Part shown: one piece after another, positions 16,835 through 25,854 of the stretch | Numbering within the stretch: position 1 is the stretch's first letter | Layout: each line of letters starts with the position of its first letter | NCBI RefSeq assembly: GCF_965232925.1 | Contig: NZ_CBDDRA010000007.1 | Span: 62,001-126,000 of the forward strand | DNA length: 64,000 bases | Reading direction: 5' to 3' | Source: Tumidithrix helvetica | GTDB taxonomy: Bacteria; Cyanobacteriota; Cyanobacteriia; Pseudanabaenales; Pseudanabaenaceae | Notes under the pieces: model-generated | Told to the model about the DNA's origin: nothing | The model's database searches: none | What the model saw: the letters and a program-made list of their open reading frames with translations, nothing else | Position numbers and translations under genes: made by a program

Positions 16835-16870
16835 AAACTGAGGGGTTTGACTTTGCTCACCTCTCAGTTT
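16835..16870 (+). terminator. Hairpin terminator after the secreted-protein pair
   Basis: AAACTGAGGGGT (16835-16846) pairs with ACCTCTCAGTTT (16859-16870) at 11 of 12 positions with one G-T wobble. It lies 33 bp past the stop at 16802. The remaining sequence to 17140 shows no gene. Confidence 0.6.
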
Positions 16871-17140
16871 CGTATGAGAACCTGTACCTTATTCGACAAG
16901 CTTCAATGTTAATTCCGAAACTTCTAGATTTAATCCCTTAAACATTGGAGGAACAGGTTGCAGCCTAAGAATCTATTACGAATACGAGAATAATTATAAG
17001 CTTGACAAAATCGATTTTTTAATGGAAGTCTTTGTTTTGAGGATATTGAAATATGCGGAACAACTGTAAGCAAGCTTGAAGAATTATTATAGGATACGAG
17101 AGGGTTCCGAGGGTTCGACGTTGAAGTGCGACCAATAGGC

Positions 17141-17178
17141 AAAAACAAAAAAACAGAGGTAATTAATCAACTACCTCT
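17141..17178 (-). terminator. Rho-independent terminator of rpsN
   Basis: On the minus strand AGAGGTA (17178-17172) pairs with TACCTCT (17161-17155), followed by a long T-rich tract (the A-run at 17141-17153 on the plus strand). It lies about 40 bp past the rpsN stop. Confidence 0.8.
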
Positions 17179-17218
17179 TTGCATCGAGTAAAGAAAAATC
17201 TCGAAAATGAAATTTTTT

Positions 17219-17524
17219 CTACCAGCTTGATTTGGTTACGCCTGGCAACAAACCTTCGTGAGCCATTTCACGGAAAACGTGGCGAGATAGACCAAAGTCA
17301 CTGTAATAACCGCGAGATCTACCCGTCAGCCAACAGCGATTGCGCAATCTGGTGGGGCATGCATTACGAGGAAATTGTTGCAGTTGGCGGTGTAGGTTGA
17401 CTCTTTGTTGCTGTGTCAAAGAAGCGTCAGCGAGTTGATCTTTAATAGCATCACGCTTTTCAGCATACTTTTCTACTAGCTTTTCGCGCTTTTTCTCGCG
17501 CTCAATCATGCTCTTTTTAGCCAT
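17219..17524 (-). CDS. rpsN: 30S ribosomal protein S14
   Basis: A 101-residue S14 of the long, zinc-free (C-minus) type. The N-terminus MAKKSMIEREKKREKL and the C-terminal core RNRCWLTGRSRGYY, FGLSRHVFREMAHEGLLPG are diagnostic. It binds the 3' domain of 16S rRNA in the small-subunit head. It is monocistronic here, with its own terminator downstream; single rpsN genes outside the main ribosomal cluster are usual in cyanobacteria and plastids. Confidence 0.97.
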   Translation of the reverse strand: MAKKSMIEREKKREKLVEKYAEKRDAIKDQLADASLTQQQRVNLHRQLQQFPRNACPTRLRNRCWLTGRSRGYYSDFGLSRHVFREMAHEGLLPGVTKSSW

Positions 17525-17655
17525 TGGGATTTTATGTTTGGAAGTGCAGTGTTCAATTTATGACAGCTATCTATAATAACCAATTTAGCTAGCTATGTGC
17601 AAATTTAATTTACTTTTTGAAGGATCGGGGACAGATGTACTCGATAGATCTAAGT

Positions 17656-18189
17656 TTAATAAACCTTTTCTCCTTGATAATTTCCAGGTGGGTGGTACTG
17701 GCAAACAAAAATATCATTGATGCCATCAGTGGCTAATCCACATCCCACTTCAGTTGTGTTTCTCCAGATAATTTGAGTGTAATGACCGACGTCAAACCAT
17801 TGACCCGTCCTTGAAATATTTGGGAAAATTCCAAGAACAAAATTTTGTTTCTCACTGCCCCAACTTTCTACCATCTGGATTTGGCTAAACCCTTTAGCAC
17901 TGCCTTTCCAGATATTTTCACCATTGTTCGTCCCACTATGTTCAAAACTATTTGTTATGGCTAGCCGATCTGCCCATTGCTGCGCTGATTTAGCGAGATT
18001 GTTTGACCAAGTCAATGCTGGCAAGTTGAGCTCCCTGCGATAAAGATTGTGGGCGTTTAAAATCTCTGCTTGCTTCACCCCACTACTTTGGGCTTGTACT
18101 GAACCAAGGGGTAAGGTCGCTGAAAGTAGGATGCTAATCGTTGTTGCCCCTGTAAATAACCAAGAAGTAGGGTGATTAACTTTAAACAT
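17656..18189 (-). CDS. Secreted CAP-domain (SCP/PR-1) protein
   Basis: A 177-residue exported protein: signal peptide (about 1-33, ending SVQAQS) followed by one CAP domain. Hallmarks are ILNAHNLYRRELNLPALTW, the His-Glu pair of FEHSGTNNGENIW, GHYTQIIWRNTTEVGCG and the C-terminal FVCQYHPPGNYQGEKVY. This fits plant PR-1-like CAP proteins; two Cys (in VGCG and FVCQ) can form the conserved disulfide. Biochemical role of bacterial members is not settled. It is monocistronic. Confidence 0.92.
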   Translation of the reverse strand: MFKVNHPTSWLFTGATTISILLSATLPLGSVQAQSSGVKQAEILNAHNLYRRELNLPALTWSNNLAKSAQQWADRLAITNSFEHSGTNNGENIWKGSAKGFSQIQMVESWGSEKQNFVLGIFPNISRTGQWFDVGHYTQIIWRNTTEVGCGLATDGINDIFVCQYHPPGNYQGEKVY

Positions 18190-18518
18190 AAATTAAATAT
18201 GCTCCATGTTTTTGGACGCTTATGTTTTTAGACGCTTATATAGAGGAAATTCATGAATTACGCCTACGATTCTAGGCAGAGAAAAATAGCTTATAAGTCA
18301 TGCTCGATGCGATATCGGCAAAAACTGAATGATGAAGGCTGAGAGCTACTCCCCATAACCAATCGCCGATAACCAACTAGAGACTGTGTTACAAACAGTT
18401 ACAAAATGAAGTTAGAATGGACTACTGCAAACATTCTACGCAATTAGCTGATTCGCTCTGATTTGCCGACTCATCCAAATTCGTATACTAAATCTATCAA
18501 GATAAGCAAAAAATTACT
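18190..18518. other. Intergenic region upstream of tsf
   Basis: About 330 bp between the divergent CAP gene and tsf. No rpsB is present, although rpsB usually precedes tsf in cyanobacteria, so tsf must use a promoter here. No obvious terminator, RNA gene or ORF is seen. Confidence 0.5.
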
Positions 18519-19148
18519 ATGGCAGAAATAACGACCCAACAAGTACAAGAATTACGCGCCAGAACTGGGGCTGGTATTAAAGATTGTAAAAAAGCTTTGC
18601 AAGAATCAGATGGTGATGCAACCAAAGCGACTGAGTATCTTAGACAAAAAGGATTAGCATCAGCAGTCAAAAAAGCTAGCCGTGCAGCCACTGAGGGCAT
18701 CGTACATAGCTATATTCACTTTGGTAGCCGCATCGGTGTGCTGGTGGAAATTAACTGTGAAACAGATTTTGTGGCTCGTCGTGAAGAACTAAAGGAACTT
18801 GCCGATAACGTAGCTAAGCAAATTGCTGCTTGCCCCAATGTTGAATATGTGAGTACAGCGGATGTGCCTGCCGAGTTTGTTGAGAAGGAAAGGGCGATCG
18901 AATCTGGGAAAGATGACCTTGCCAGCAAGCCTGCCGCAATTCGCGACAAGATCGTTCAGGGTAGAATTGATAAGCGGTTGAAAGAATTGAGCTTATTAGA
19001 TCAGCCTTTCATCAAGGAACAGACGATTACCGTTGACGAACTTGTCAAACAGACGACCGCGAGACTCAATGAGAACATCAAAGTCAGAAGGTTTGTTAGA
19101 TTTGTTGTGGGTGAAGATTCACAAAAAGAGACGGAAGAAAATTCATAA
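18519..19148 (+). CDS. tsf: Translation elongation factor Ts
   Basis: 209 residues, the short EF-Ts form of cyanobacteria and some other bacteria. The N-terminal UBA-like domain holds VQELRARTGAGIKDCKKAL; the core has INCETDFVARREEL (TDFV contacts EF-Tu). It catalyses GDP release from EF-Tu in the cytoplasm. Unusually it has no rpsB directly upstream. A conserved hypothetical follows after 36 bp on the same strand. Confidence 0.97.
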   Translation: MAEITTQQVQELRARTGAGIKDCKKALQESDGDATKATEYLRQKGLASAVKKASRAATEGIVHSYIHFGSRIGVLVEINCETDFVARREELKELADNVAKQIAACPNVEYVSTADVPAEFVEKERAIESGKDDLASKPAAIRDKIVQGRIDKRLKELSLLDQPFIKEQTITVDELVKQTTARLNENIKVRRFVRFVVGEDSQKETEENS

Positions 19149-19184
19149 AGCCTAAAAAGCAAACTCTAAAAGAAAAATTAATCT

Positions 19185-19775
19185 ATGCTGCGGCGGATTG
19201 AGCAAGAAATTGAGGAGATTGAGATAGCGATCGCGGTCTTAAAGGCGAAGCTTGAATCAGTTTTTCTTAACTATACTCAAGCTGTAGCTCAAACGGTGCA
19301 GCAGCAATTGATCTTGGCGGTTTTTCAGCTATGTACGCACGATCGCCCAGAGGCTTTTTTGTCCTTGTCTCTGAGCGATCGCCAAAAGTTACAGCGAGAT
19401 GTGCAAATACTTGCCAAATCTGCTGTTGAAAATGTGAACCAAGTCCTAAGTCAGTCCGATCCATCGAGTCTGACTGACCAAGAAATAGTCGATCATGCTT
19501 TGACAACGGCTTTATTGGAAGTTTCCCACTCAGTCAATCAGTTACTGCTAAAAGCAAAAGTTTTAACGGCAATCGATTCTGAATCCAGTAAAAAAGTTCA
19601 TCTGCGTCCATCCGAAATAGAGTTTACTAGCCGTGATGTGATGTCCTATCGTGGTGAGCTGCGCGTGTTATCCGCAAAATGGCATCAGTTACATAGCGAA
19701 CTAGAGAAAAAACGGCAGGCAAAAATTGTTGCTGAGGCTGAGCAAGCCTGGCGTTCCACTTGGCAGGAACAATAG
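19185..19775 (+). CDS. Conserved hypothetical helical protein
   Basis: 196 residues, almost all alpha-helical by composition, with a predicted coiled coil over the first ~40 (RIEQEIEEIEIAIAVLKAKLE) and another at the C-terminus (HSELEKKRQAKIVAEAEQAW). There is no signal peptide or membrane segment, and the only Cys is in LCTHD. It follows tsf by 36 bp and probably shares its transcript. I do not recognise a family; a structural or regulatory partner role is as much as can be said. Confidence 0.7.
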   Translation: MLRRIEQEIEEIEIAIAVLKAKLESVFLNYTQAVAQTVQQQLILAVFQLCTHDRPEAFLSLSLSDRQKLQRDVQILAKSAVENVNQVLSQSDPSSLTDQEIVDHALTTALLEVSHSVNQLLLKAKVLTAIDSESSKKVHLRPSEIEFTSRDVMSYRGELRVLSAKWHQLHSELEKKRQAKIVAEAEQAWRSTWQEQ

Positions 19776-19812
19776 TTCTCTGTATTGCTTCTGTCTTCTG
19801 AATTTAGCGCCC

Positions 19813-21168
19813 TCACCGCATCGTCACAAACTCCTCTGCTGCGGAGGGATGTATGCCGATTGTGGCATCAAGATCTTTCTTCTTACCTCCCATATTCAGA
19901 ACGATCGCCATTCCTTGAATGATTTCTGCGGCGTCTTTACCTACCATGTGAATGCCTAAGAGACGTTCTTCCTCGCCTACAACCACCAGCTTCATCAGGG
20001 TCTTCTCATCTGCACTTGTGAGGCTATGGAACATCGGGCGGAACTGAGAACGATAAACTTTAACGGAATCTCCGTATTGTTCCAATGCCTCCGACTCAGT
20101 TAAACCCACCGTTGCTGCCTCTGGCTGTGAGAAAACTGCGGAAGCAACACCCCGATGGCTCATGAGGCGAGGAGTATGACCAAAGACAGTATCCGCAAAG
20201 GCGCGTCCTTCCGCGATCGCCACAGGCGTGAGATTGATCCGATCGGTACAGTCACCAACCGCATAGATATGGGGCTGACTGGTGCTGCTATCGGGTTTAA
20301 CTGCGATCGCGCCCTTTACAACTTCCACACCGACAGTTTCTAAATTCAGTTTGTCAAGGTTAGGTTTGCGTCCCGTTGCAGCGAGAACTGTATCTACTAT
20401 AAGATTCTGCGGGTTACGATCGCTGTCTAAAAATGCGATTTTCAAGCCATCCTCACCCTTAGTGATTTGAAGAGAAGGTGCATCGATCCCAGTATGAAAA
20501 TGAATGCCATGGTTGGTCATCCCCGTTTGAATACTGTTGCGAATATCTAGATCGAAGCCTCTCAAAATATGGGTGTCACGAATAATTTGAGTAACTTTCG
20601 CACCTAAGCCATTCATAATACCCGCAAATTCCACGCCGATATAGCCACCACCAATCACAGCAAAGCGTTTAGGAAACTGTGGCAGGTGAAACATCTCACG
20701 GGAGGTAACTGCATGTTCGATTCCCACGAGGTCAGGCTTGATTGCTTCGCCACCGACAGCAATGAGAATACGCTCCGCAGTAACTTTGCGAACGCCTACC
20801 TCTAGGGTATGTGCATCGAGGAACTTGGCAAAGCTAGGGATTAACTCCACATGATTCTTTTCTAAGAAGTTAATATGCAGGTTGCTCAGGCGTAACACTT
20901 CCTGATTGATTGTCTGTACCAACTTTTTCCAATCAAATTCTGGTTTTACGGCAGACCAACCATAGCCCTCTGCATCGTGATAGAGATGCGAAAACTGTGA
21001 GGCATAGACCATCAACTTTTTGGGTACGCAGCCCCGAATCACACAGGTACCACCAACTAAGTCGGCTTCAGCGATCGCTACTTTTGCACCATAGGTAGCA
21101 GCTCGTTTGGAAGCGGCTAAACCACCCGAACCCGCACCAATCACAAACAGGTCATAATCAAATGTCAT
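19813..21168 (-). CDS. gor: Glutathione-disulfide reductase
   Basis: A 451-residue NADPH-dependent flavoprotein disulfide reductase that reduces GSSG to GSH. The FAD motif GAGSGG is at the N-terminus, the redox-active disulfide is in GGTCVIRGCVPKKL, the NADPH Rossmann motif is GGGYIGVEFAG, and the C-terminal catalytic HPSAAEEFV contains the active-site His and Glu. The CVIRGCVPKK form is the glutathione reductase rather than dihydrolipoamide dehydrogenase signature. Monocistronic, convergent with the hypothetical after tsf. Confidence 0.94.
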   Translation of the reverse strand: MTFDYDLFVIGAGSGGLAASKRAATYGAKVAIAEADLVGGTCVIRGCVPKKLMVYASQFSHLYHDAEGYGWSAVKPEFDWKKLVQTINQEVLRLSNLHINFLEKNHVELIPSFAKFLDAHTLEVGVRKVTAERILIAVGGEAIKPDLVGIEHAVTSREMFHLPQFPKRFAVIGGGYIGVEFAGIMNGLGAKVTQIIRDTHILRGFDLDIRNSIQTGMTNHGIHFHTGIDAPSLQITKGEDGLKIAFLDSDRNPQNLIVDTVLAATGRKPNLDKLNLETVGVEVVKGAIAVKPDSSTSQPHIYAVGDCTDRINLTPVAIAEGRAFADTVFGHTPRLMSHRGVASAVFSQPEAATVGLTESEALEQYGDSVKVYRSQFRPMFHSLTSADEKTLMKLVVVGEEERLLGIHMVGKDAAEIIQGMAIVLNMGGKKKDLDATIGIHPSAAEEFVTMR

Positions 21169-21254
21169 AGTTTATAACTCGATCCTGTAGCTTAGATCTT
21201 ACTTTCTTAATCATACCTAGGGTTGTTCGAGTATCAGCCCTTTGATTTACTTGC

Positions 21255-21494
21255 ATGGCTCGTGGTGCGAATGATTATCTTACGAAACCTATTCATGTTG
21301 CTGAGCTATTGGAAGCGATCGCGACAAGGCGCAGTAGAAAGGACACAGTCTCAGCCATTACCTCAGCGATCGCTTCCAAATCTTTTTGGTCTTTTGTTAA
21401 AGATGGCTTTACGTTAGTGTGTCTTTATGTTAATCTTCACAAAAGCAAAAAATATTACAAAACCAAGATTTATGTATACAGAGGGCAGTATTGA
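21255..21494 (+). pseudogene. Response-regulator receiver 3'-end remnant
   Basis: The first residues, MARGANDYLTKPIHVAELLE, are the last helix-strand of a CheY-like receiver (the conserved Lys-Pro is intact), but the phospho-acceptor half is missing: a TGA lies just upstream at 21243-21245. After about 28 residues the reading becomes low-complexity. It is a decayed fragment at the edge of the 21-28 kb rearranged region. Confidence 0.6.
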
Positions 21495-21636
21495 TGGACT
21501 GACTTCACAAGCGATTCCTTTCAGGATGCGTTCCGCCGCAACTTCAAACCCCTTTGATTTCAATACTCCCTCACCTTTAAGTAATAGTCAAACCCACAAC
21601 CAAGGCGCAGCCTCACTCTACCTCCCCCATTAACTT

Positions 21637-22305
21637 TTGAATCTCAAGATTCCATTTCAAGCCCTCAATCCGAAATCCGATCGCAACCCCTTGCCAGTCT
21701 TAGTTTTTCAAAAATCTATTTTGGGTCAAGACTCCTACATAGCCTCTCCATCGATTCCATTAGGGACTGACTCAAATCCCGAACTTCTCCACCCAGACAC
21801 ATCCTTCAATCCTAACGCTCCTGTTCGCTTCGACCCCTTAACTGGAATACTTTCGATTCAAGGAGATAGCAGAGACAATATTCTCCACGAAGCGATCGAC
21901 ACACAAGGCTATTACGAACTCAATCTCGACTAGAAGCAACGCAGGTAACGCAGGCAAAATCATTCTCGATGCTGGTCAAGATATTACAATGGGGGCAACC
22001 ACTGCGGATTCTTTCTTTAAGAACGCTGGAAGCATCGAAGTAATACCATTTTCAAAAAATGATGCGTTGCATCATTTTTTGAAAAGACCGCGCTCGGCGC
22101 GGAACCCCAAATTCGATCTGTTGCAAATTTAAAAGAAATTGGTATAACGAGTACCGAAGGGAATATCAACTTTGGACAAAATGCAGTGGCAGCAAATTCT
22201 AAGCGAGGAAATGCTGGCAAGATTACCCTAACTGCCAAGAGCACGCCTGATAATCGCACAATTACCACGGGACTCATTGATGCAGGGACTGATGGCGATA
22301 ATTAA
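21637..22305 (+). pseudogene. Remnant of a large haemagglutinin-like surface protein
   Basis: Several open stretches in more than one frame show features of two-partner-secretion/filamentous haemagglutinin-like proteins: FDPLTGILSIQGDSRDNILH, then (after a stop at 21931-21933) SNAGNAGKIILDAGQDITMG and, beyond an inserted palindromic element, NFGQNAVAANSKRGNAGKIT. The GNAGKI(I/T)L repeat is typical beta-helix sequence. The reading is broken by stops and by the element at 22040-22148, and ends where the opposite-strand hypothetical gene begins (about 22300). Clearly non-functional. Confidence 0.6.
22040..22148. repeat. 109-nt palindromic element (MITE-like), copy 1
   Basis: The ends GTAATACCATTTT and AAATTGGTATAAC are near-inverted. 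Inside are a perfect 17-bp hairpin (22049-22065 with 22069-22085, 3-nt loop) and a perfect 6-bp hairpin CCGCGC/GCGCGG (22088-22102). A diverged copy in the other orientation lies at 35149-35251. It interrupts the haemagglutinin remnant. There is no coding capacity, so mobility would need an enzyme in trans (inference). Confidence 0.75.
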
Positions 22306-22674
22306 TCCAGAAGCAGCATAGGCATTGATATACAGCCGAATATTTGGTTCATCAAGCCGTTCCCTCAGAATCGGTTTGAGTTGTACCCATTCCGTAGGCA
22401 AATCTTCACTCTTTTGCACCATAGCCAGAACTTTCTTGGTAACTTGCAAAACTAATTGATTATTGTGCGTGTAAAAAAAGTAGCGATAGGCGGAGACTAA
22501 AACATCTGGGCGATCGCCTGCTAGCGCGATCGCCTGCTGTATATATCGATCGGCAATTTCTGGTGTATGCCAATGCTTAGAAACTGACAATAGTAACCGT
22601 TGGATTTCCTCAGAAACTGGATGCCAAGAGAGTGGAGCAACTGACTGCTGGGGGGGAGAGAGGGGCGTGACCAT
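22228..22674 (-). pseudogene. Hypothetical gene truncated at its 3' end
   Basis: 148 residues. The first ~126 look like an authentic conserved helical repeat protein (HTPEIADRYIQQAIALAG, VLVSAYRYFFYTHNN, EPNIRLYINAYAASGLI), with TPR-like Ala/Tyr spacing. From about 22300 downwards the reading enters sequence that on the other strand belongs to the haemagglutinin remnant, so the last ~24 residues are not native (inference from strand conflict). The start ATG 22674 is good. It precedes nothing on its strand and lies just past the ABC-transporter operon. Family not recognised. Confidence 0.5.
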
Positions 22675-22704
22675 TGCAATATCTAGGAAATCGTAGATGC
22701 TGGA

Positions 22705-22742
22705 GATCTCTATAACTGTCAGTCGTGATTTCTAGGCGATCT
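22705..22742. repeat. HIP1-bracketed repeat, copy A (diverged)
   Basis: A degenerate copy with core ACTGTCAGTCGTGATTTCTA followed by GGCGATCT. It belongs to the family seen at 25994, 26057, 26788 and 27567. Confidence 0.55.
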
Positions 22743-22762
22743 CCATCTAAACAATCAGCAGC

Positions 22763-23581
22763 CTATTGATAGCGCTCCAGAAAATCTAAAGCCTGATTGC
22801 GTAATTCGTAATACTCTTTAGACTCTCTCAATTCATGGCGATCGCGTGGACGCGGTAAAGGAATATCTAACACTTTCCCAATTGTCGCTTTGGGGCTATT
22901 TGTCATCATTACAACGCGATCGGACATAAAAATTGCCTCATCGACATCATGAGTAATCATCATCACCGCTTGGCGATGATTTTCCCAAATATCTAAGACT
23001 TGTTGCTGGAGCTTGGGTCTGGTCAAGGCATCTAGCGCTCCAAAGGGTTCATCTAACAGCAGCATTTTAGGGCGAGTTGCCAAGGCTCGCGCAACCCCAA
23101 CCCTCTGTTTCATACCGCCTGAAAGTTCGTCGGGATATTTATCGGCGGCAGCAGTCAGATTCACCATTTCAATATGTTCATTTACTACCGCGATTTTTTC
23201 AGCACGACTGGCGGTTTTGGACACTTCATCTACCGCCATGCGAATGTTTTCTCTTACCGTCAGCCAAGGTAACAACGAATAGCCCTGAAAGACCATCATC
23301 CGCTCTGCTCCTGGTTTGCGAATCAGCTTGCCTTCTAAGGTGACTGAACCTGAAGTCGGTTTCTCTAAACCTGCCACAATCCTGACTAGGGTTGATTTGC
23401 CGCAGCCTGAGTGACCGATAACTGAGACATATTCCTGCTCAGCAATCGCGAGGTCAATGCCATCTAGCACCACAAATTGACTACCATCAGGTTTGCGAAA
23501 AGCCTTGACGATATTCTCGATTATCAAAAACGGCTTGGAGTGGGGAGAATTATTGGAATTGAGCGATGGTGGGGTAGTCAT
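22763..23581 (-). CDS. NitT/TauT-family ABC transporter ATP-binding protein (NrtD/CmpD-like)
   Basis: 272 residues. ATPase motifs are complete: Walker A GHSGCGKST (56-64), Q-loop MVFQGYSLLPWLTVREN, signature LSGGMKQRVGVARAL, Walker B MLLLDEPFGALD and the switch His in MMITHDVDEA. The sequence style (SLLPWLTV, DEAIFMSDRVVMMTNSPKA) matches ATPases of the nitrate/cyanate/bicarbonate uptake branch. It is the last of three genes (permease, binding protein, ATPase), starting 20 bp after the binding-protein stop. The last 115 bp of coding sequence are duplicated at 27.6 kb. Confidence 0.92.
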   Translation of the reverse strand: MTTPPSLNSNNSPHSKPFLIIENIVKAFRKPDGSQFVVLDGIDLAIAEQEYVSVIGHSGCGKSTLVRIVAGLEKPTSGSVTLEGKLIRKPGAERMMVFQGYSLLPWLTVRENIRMAVDEVSKTASRAEKIAVVNEHIEMVNLTAAADKYPDELSGGMKQRVGVARALATRPKMLLLDEPFGALDALTRPKLQQQVLDIWENHRQAVMMITHDVDEAIFMSDRVVMMTNSPKATIGKVLDIPLPRPRDRHELRESKEYYELRNQALDFLERYQ

Positions 23582-23601
23582 AAATATTATGCAAGGAAAA
23601 A

Positions 23602-25002
23602 TTACGCAAGGAAAAAGGATTTGGGCGCATTGGTCCGAATTTCAAAGCTGTTCAGATAGCTGATGGGGTTGCTAGGGTCAAAGGATTTGCGATCGATAAA
23701 AGCTGAGGCAGGTTCCACTTTATAATCATCCGATGGACATTTAATTCCCATTTCGGCGGCAATTTCCCGATACAAATCAGTTCGCCATGCTTGACGGGCG
23801 ATTGCTTCAGCATTCTTAGGGAATTCTAGGATTTGCCCCCAACGGGTTGATTGGGTCATCAACCATAGGCTTTGGGATTGCCAGAGAAAAGTGGAATGGT
23901 CATGGGCAACTTCAGAAACAGAAGTAGGCATTTCAAAGAATAGCGTTGTCTCTAAACTATTGGTAATGCGTGATTGATTATCAAAGCCACCATAGTTATA
24001 ATTTCCAACAATGGCAGGTCGAGTATATTTCACATTTGCACCTGTAAAGGAGCGCTGAGAAATAATTTTAGCAACTTCTTCACGATTGGCTGATTCGCTG
24101 CAATACTGACAGGCTTCGATCATCGCCTTTACTAGCGATCGGTAGGTTTTAGGATAGTCCCGAATGAAAGATTCGCGCACGGCTAACAGGCGATCGGGAT
24201 GACCATGCCAAATTTCTCGCCCTTGGGCAAAGGTAAATCCCACGCCTTCATTGCCTGCGATCGCTCTTGTATTCCAAGGCTCTGCGACCATATAGGCTTG
24301 AATCGTTTCCATTCGCATATTGCTCACCATCTGGGGCGGTGGGGTGATAATGGAGCGTAACTCAGCAACGGGATTGATGCCAGCCGCCGAGAGCAAATAG
24401 CGAATAAAATATTCATAAATGGAAGAACTCAAAACTGTTGCCCAGACGCGCTCATCGATGGGTGCAGTTTGCCAATAGCTTCGCAAATCTTTGCCGAATC
24501 TCTCTAAGTCTCCGTTATAGGTAGATAAGGGGCGAATACCTGCCTCCCACAGATTGCGATTGAAGGTAATCGCGTTGCCATGTCGATGAATAGTCATCGC
24601 CGCACAAAGAGGAAAATGTCTTGCGCCTTCTGCACCAGTTCTCGCATTAGTGACAGCACCCGATACGACGGGCGAGGCATCTAAGCGCCCAAAAATAATC
24701 CCGTCACGGGAATTAGCCCAGCTTGCTTCACGACTGAGTGTCACATTCAAGCCATACTTCCGAAAGAATCCCTTTTCCCAAGCGATCGCAAAGGGAGCGC
24801 AATCGTTAACGGGAACAAAGCCAACAGTTAAGTTGGGCTTTTCGAGACTGGTGGGGTTAATAATTGGTTCGACCGCAAGGGATGTTTCCGATAGTCCAGT
24901 GGGATTTCGTCCTTGTTCTTGGACGCAAGCGGAAAAGGCGATCGCTGAAGCAGTGGCGGTCATTCCCTTGAGGAATTCTCTTCTTGTACGCGGTGTGTAC
25001 AT
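23602..25002 (-). CDS. NitT/TauT-family substrate-binding lipoprotein (NrtA/CmpA-like)
   Basis: 466 residues. The N-terminus has a twin-arginine motif (RTRREFLKG) and a lipobox with Cys26 (AFSAC), predicting Tat export and lipid anchoring. The mature part resembles NrtA/CmpA: NLTVGFVPVNDCAPFAIAWE, LDASPVVSGAV, and AEPWNTRAIAGNEGVGF. Ligands of this family are nitrate, nitrite, cyanate or bicarbonate, and which one is not decidable by eye. No full NtcA consensus (GTA-N8-TAC) is seen upstream of the operon (closest: GTAGCTTGTTTTAG near 25870), which weakens but does not exclude a nitrogen role. It sits between permease and ATPase genes. Confidence 0.88.
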   Translation of the reverse strand: MYTPRTRREFLKGMTATASAIAFSACVQEQGRNPTGLSETSLAVEPIINPTSLEKPNLTVGFVPVNDCAPFAIAWEKGFFRKYGLNVTLSREASWANSRDGIIFGRLDASPVVSGAVTNARTGAEGARHFPLCAAMTIHRHGNAITFNRNLWEAGIRPLSTYNGDLERFGKDLRSYWQTAPIDERVWATVLSSSIYEYFIRYLLSAAGINPVAELRSIITPPPQMVSNMRMETIQAYMVAEPWNTRAIAGNEGVGFTFAQGREIWHGHPDRLLAVRESFIRDYPKTYRSLVKAMIEACQYCSESANREEVAKIISQRSFTGANVKYTRPAIVGNYNYGGFDNQSRITNSLETTLFFEMPTSVSEVAHDHSTFLWQSQSLWLMTQSTRWGQILEFPKNAEAIARQAWRTDLYREIAAEMGIKCPSDDYKVEPASAFIDRKSFDPSNPISYLNSFEIRTNAPKSFFLA

Positions 25003-25017
25003 GGAAATCTCCCAAGT

Positions 25018-25854
25018 CTATGGTTGTACAGGACGACGAGTCACGATCGCTTGCAATTTGGCGAGAGCATAGTCCAAAATTAGCCCTGTTACTCCAATCA
25101 CAAAGACCGCCAAGAATACTGAACTTACATTCAATCGATTCCATTCATCCCAAACAAAAAAGCCAATGCCAATGCCCCCCGTGAGCATTTCCACAGCCAC
25201 AATTACTAGCCATGCAATCCCTAAGCTGATGCGTAAACCTGTAAAGATATAGGGCAAACTAGCGGGTAAAATCACCTTAATTAACTGCTTCCATCGGGGC
25301 ATTTCTAGAACTTGGGCAACTTCCAAATAGTCTTTGGGAACGTTACTGACTCCTTCGGCAGTATTGATAATTGTTGACCAAAGCGAGGTAATAAAAATCA
25401 CGAAAATTGCGGATGGCTCCGCAGCATTAAAAATTGCAAGGGCGATCGGCAACCACACGAGCGGAGAAACAGGCTTAAACACCTGAATAATCGGGTTAAT
25501 CGCTAACCAAGCATGACGAGATAATCCAATCCAAACGCCAACGGGAATGGCAACCACAGCACCCAAGGAAAATCCAATACAAACTCGACGTAGGCTAGCC
25601 AGCAGTAACCAGCCAATGCCGATATCCCCCGGCCCGCGCCGATAAAATGGATTTAAAATAAAATCTAAATTCTTGACCAATGCTTCTGGCGGCGTGGGCA
25701 TCATTTCATGTCGAAATAACGCGATTGCCCACCATAGGGCGATGACTCCTGCAAAGCCAGCGATCGGTAAGATGACATTAGCTCGCAAGAGACTGCGAAA
25801 GAACCAAGTTATCAATGCACTCATAAAAGTGCGGGCATTAGTGGCTAAACTCAT
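25018..25854 (-). CDS. NitT/TauT-family ABC transporter permease (NrtB-like)
   Basis: A 278-residue inner-membrane permease with about six hydrophobic helices. The cytoplasmic EAA loop is clear: EVAQVLEMPRWKQLIKVILP, which docks the ATPase. PVSPLVWLPIALAIFNAAEP is the family's usual periplasm-facing segment. First gene of a three-gene operon; the binding-protein start lies 15 bp beyond its stop. The start ATG 25854 (MSLATNARTF) has no strong ribosome site. Confidence 0.9.
   Translation of the reverse strand: MSLATNARTFMSALITWFFRSLLRANVILPIAGFAGVIALWWAIALFRHEMMPTPPEALVKNLDFILNPFYRRGPGDIGIGWLLLASLRRVCIGFSLGAVVAIPVGVWIGLSRHAWLAINPIIQVFKPVSPLVWLPIALAIFNAAEPSAIFVIFITSLWSTIINTAEGVSNVPKDYLEVAQVLEMPRWKQLIKVILPASLPYIFTGLRISLGIAWLVIVAVEMLTGGIGIGFFVWDEWNRLNVSSVFLAVFVIGVTGLILDYALAKLQAIVTRRPVQP

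Noticed and set aside
23602..25854. Assignment of the ABC transporter as nitrate-specific (nrtABD)
   Set aside because: The NrtA/CmpA family includes nitrate, cyanate and bicarbonate binders; no cynS, narB or cmpR neighbour or full NtcA site decides between them.
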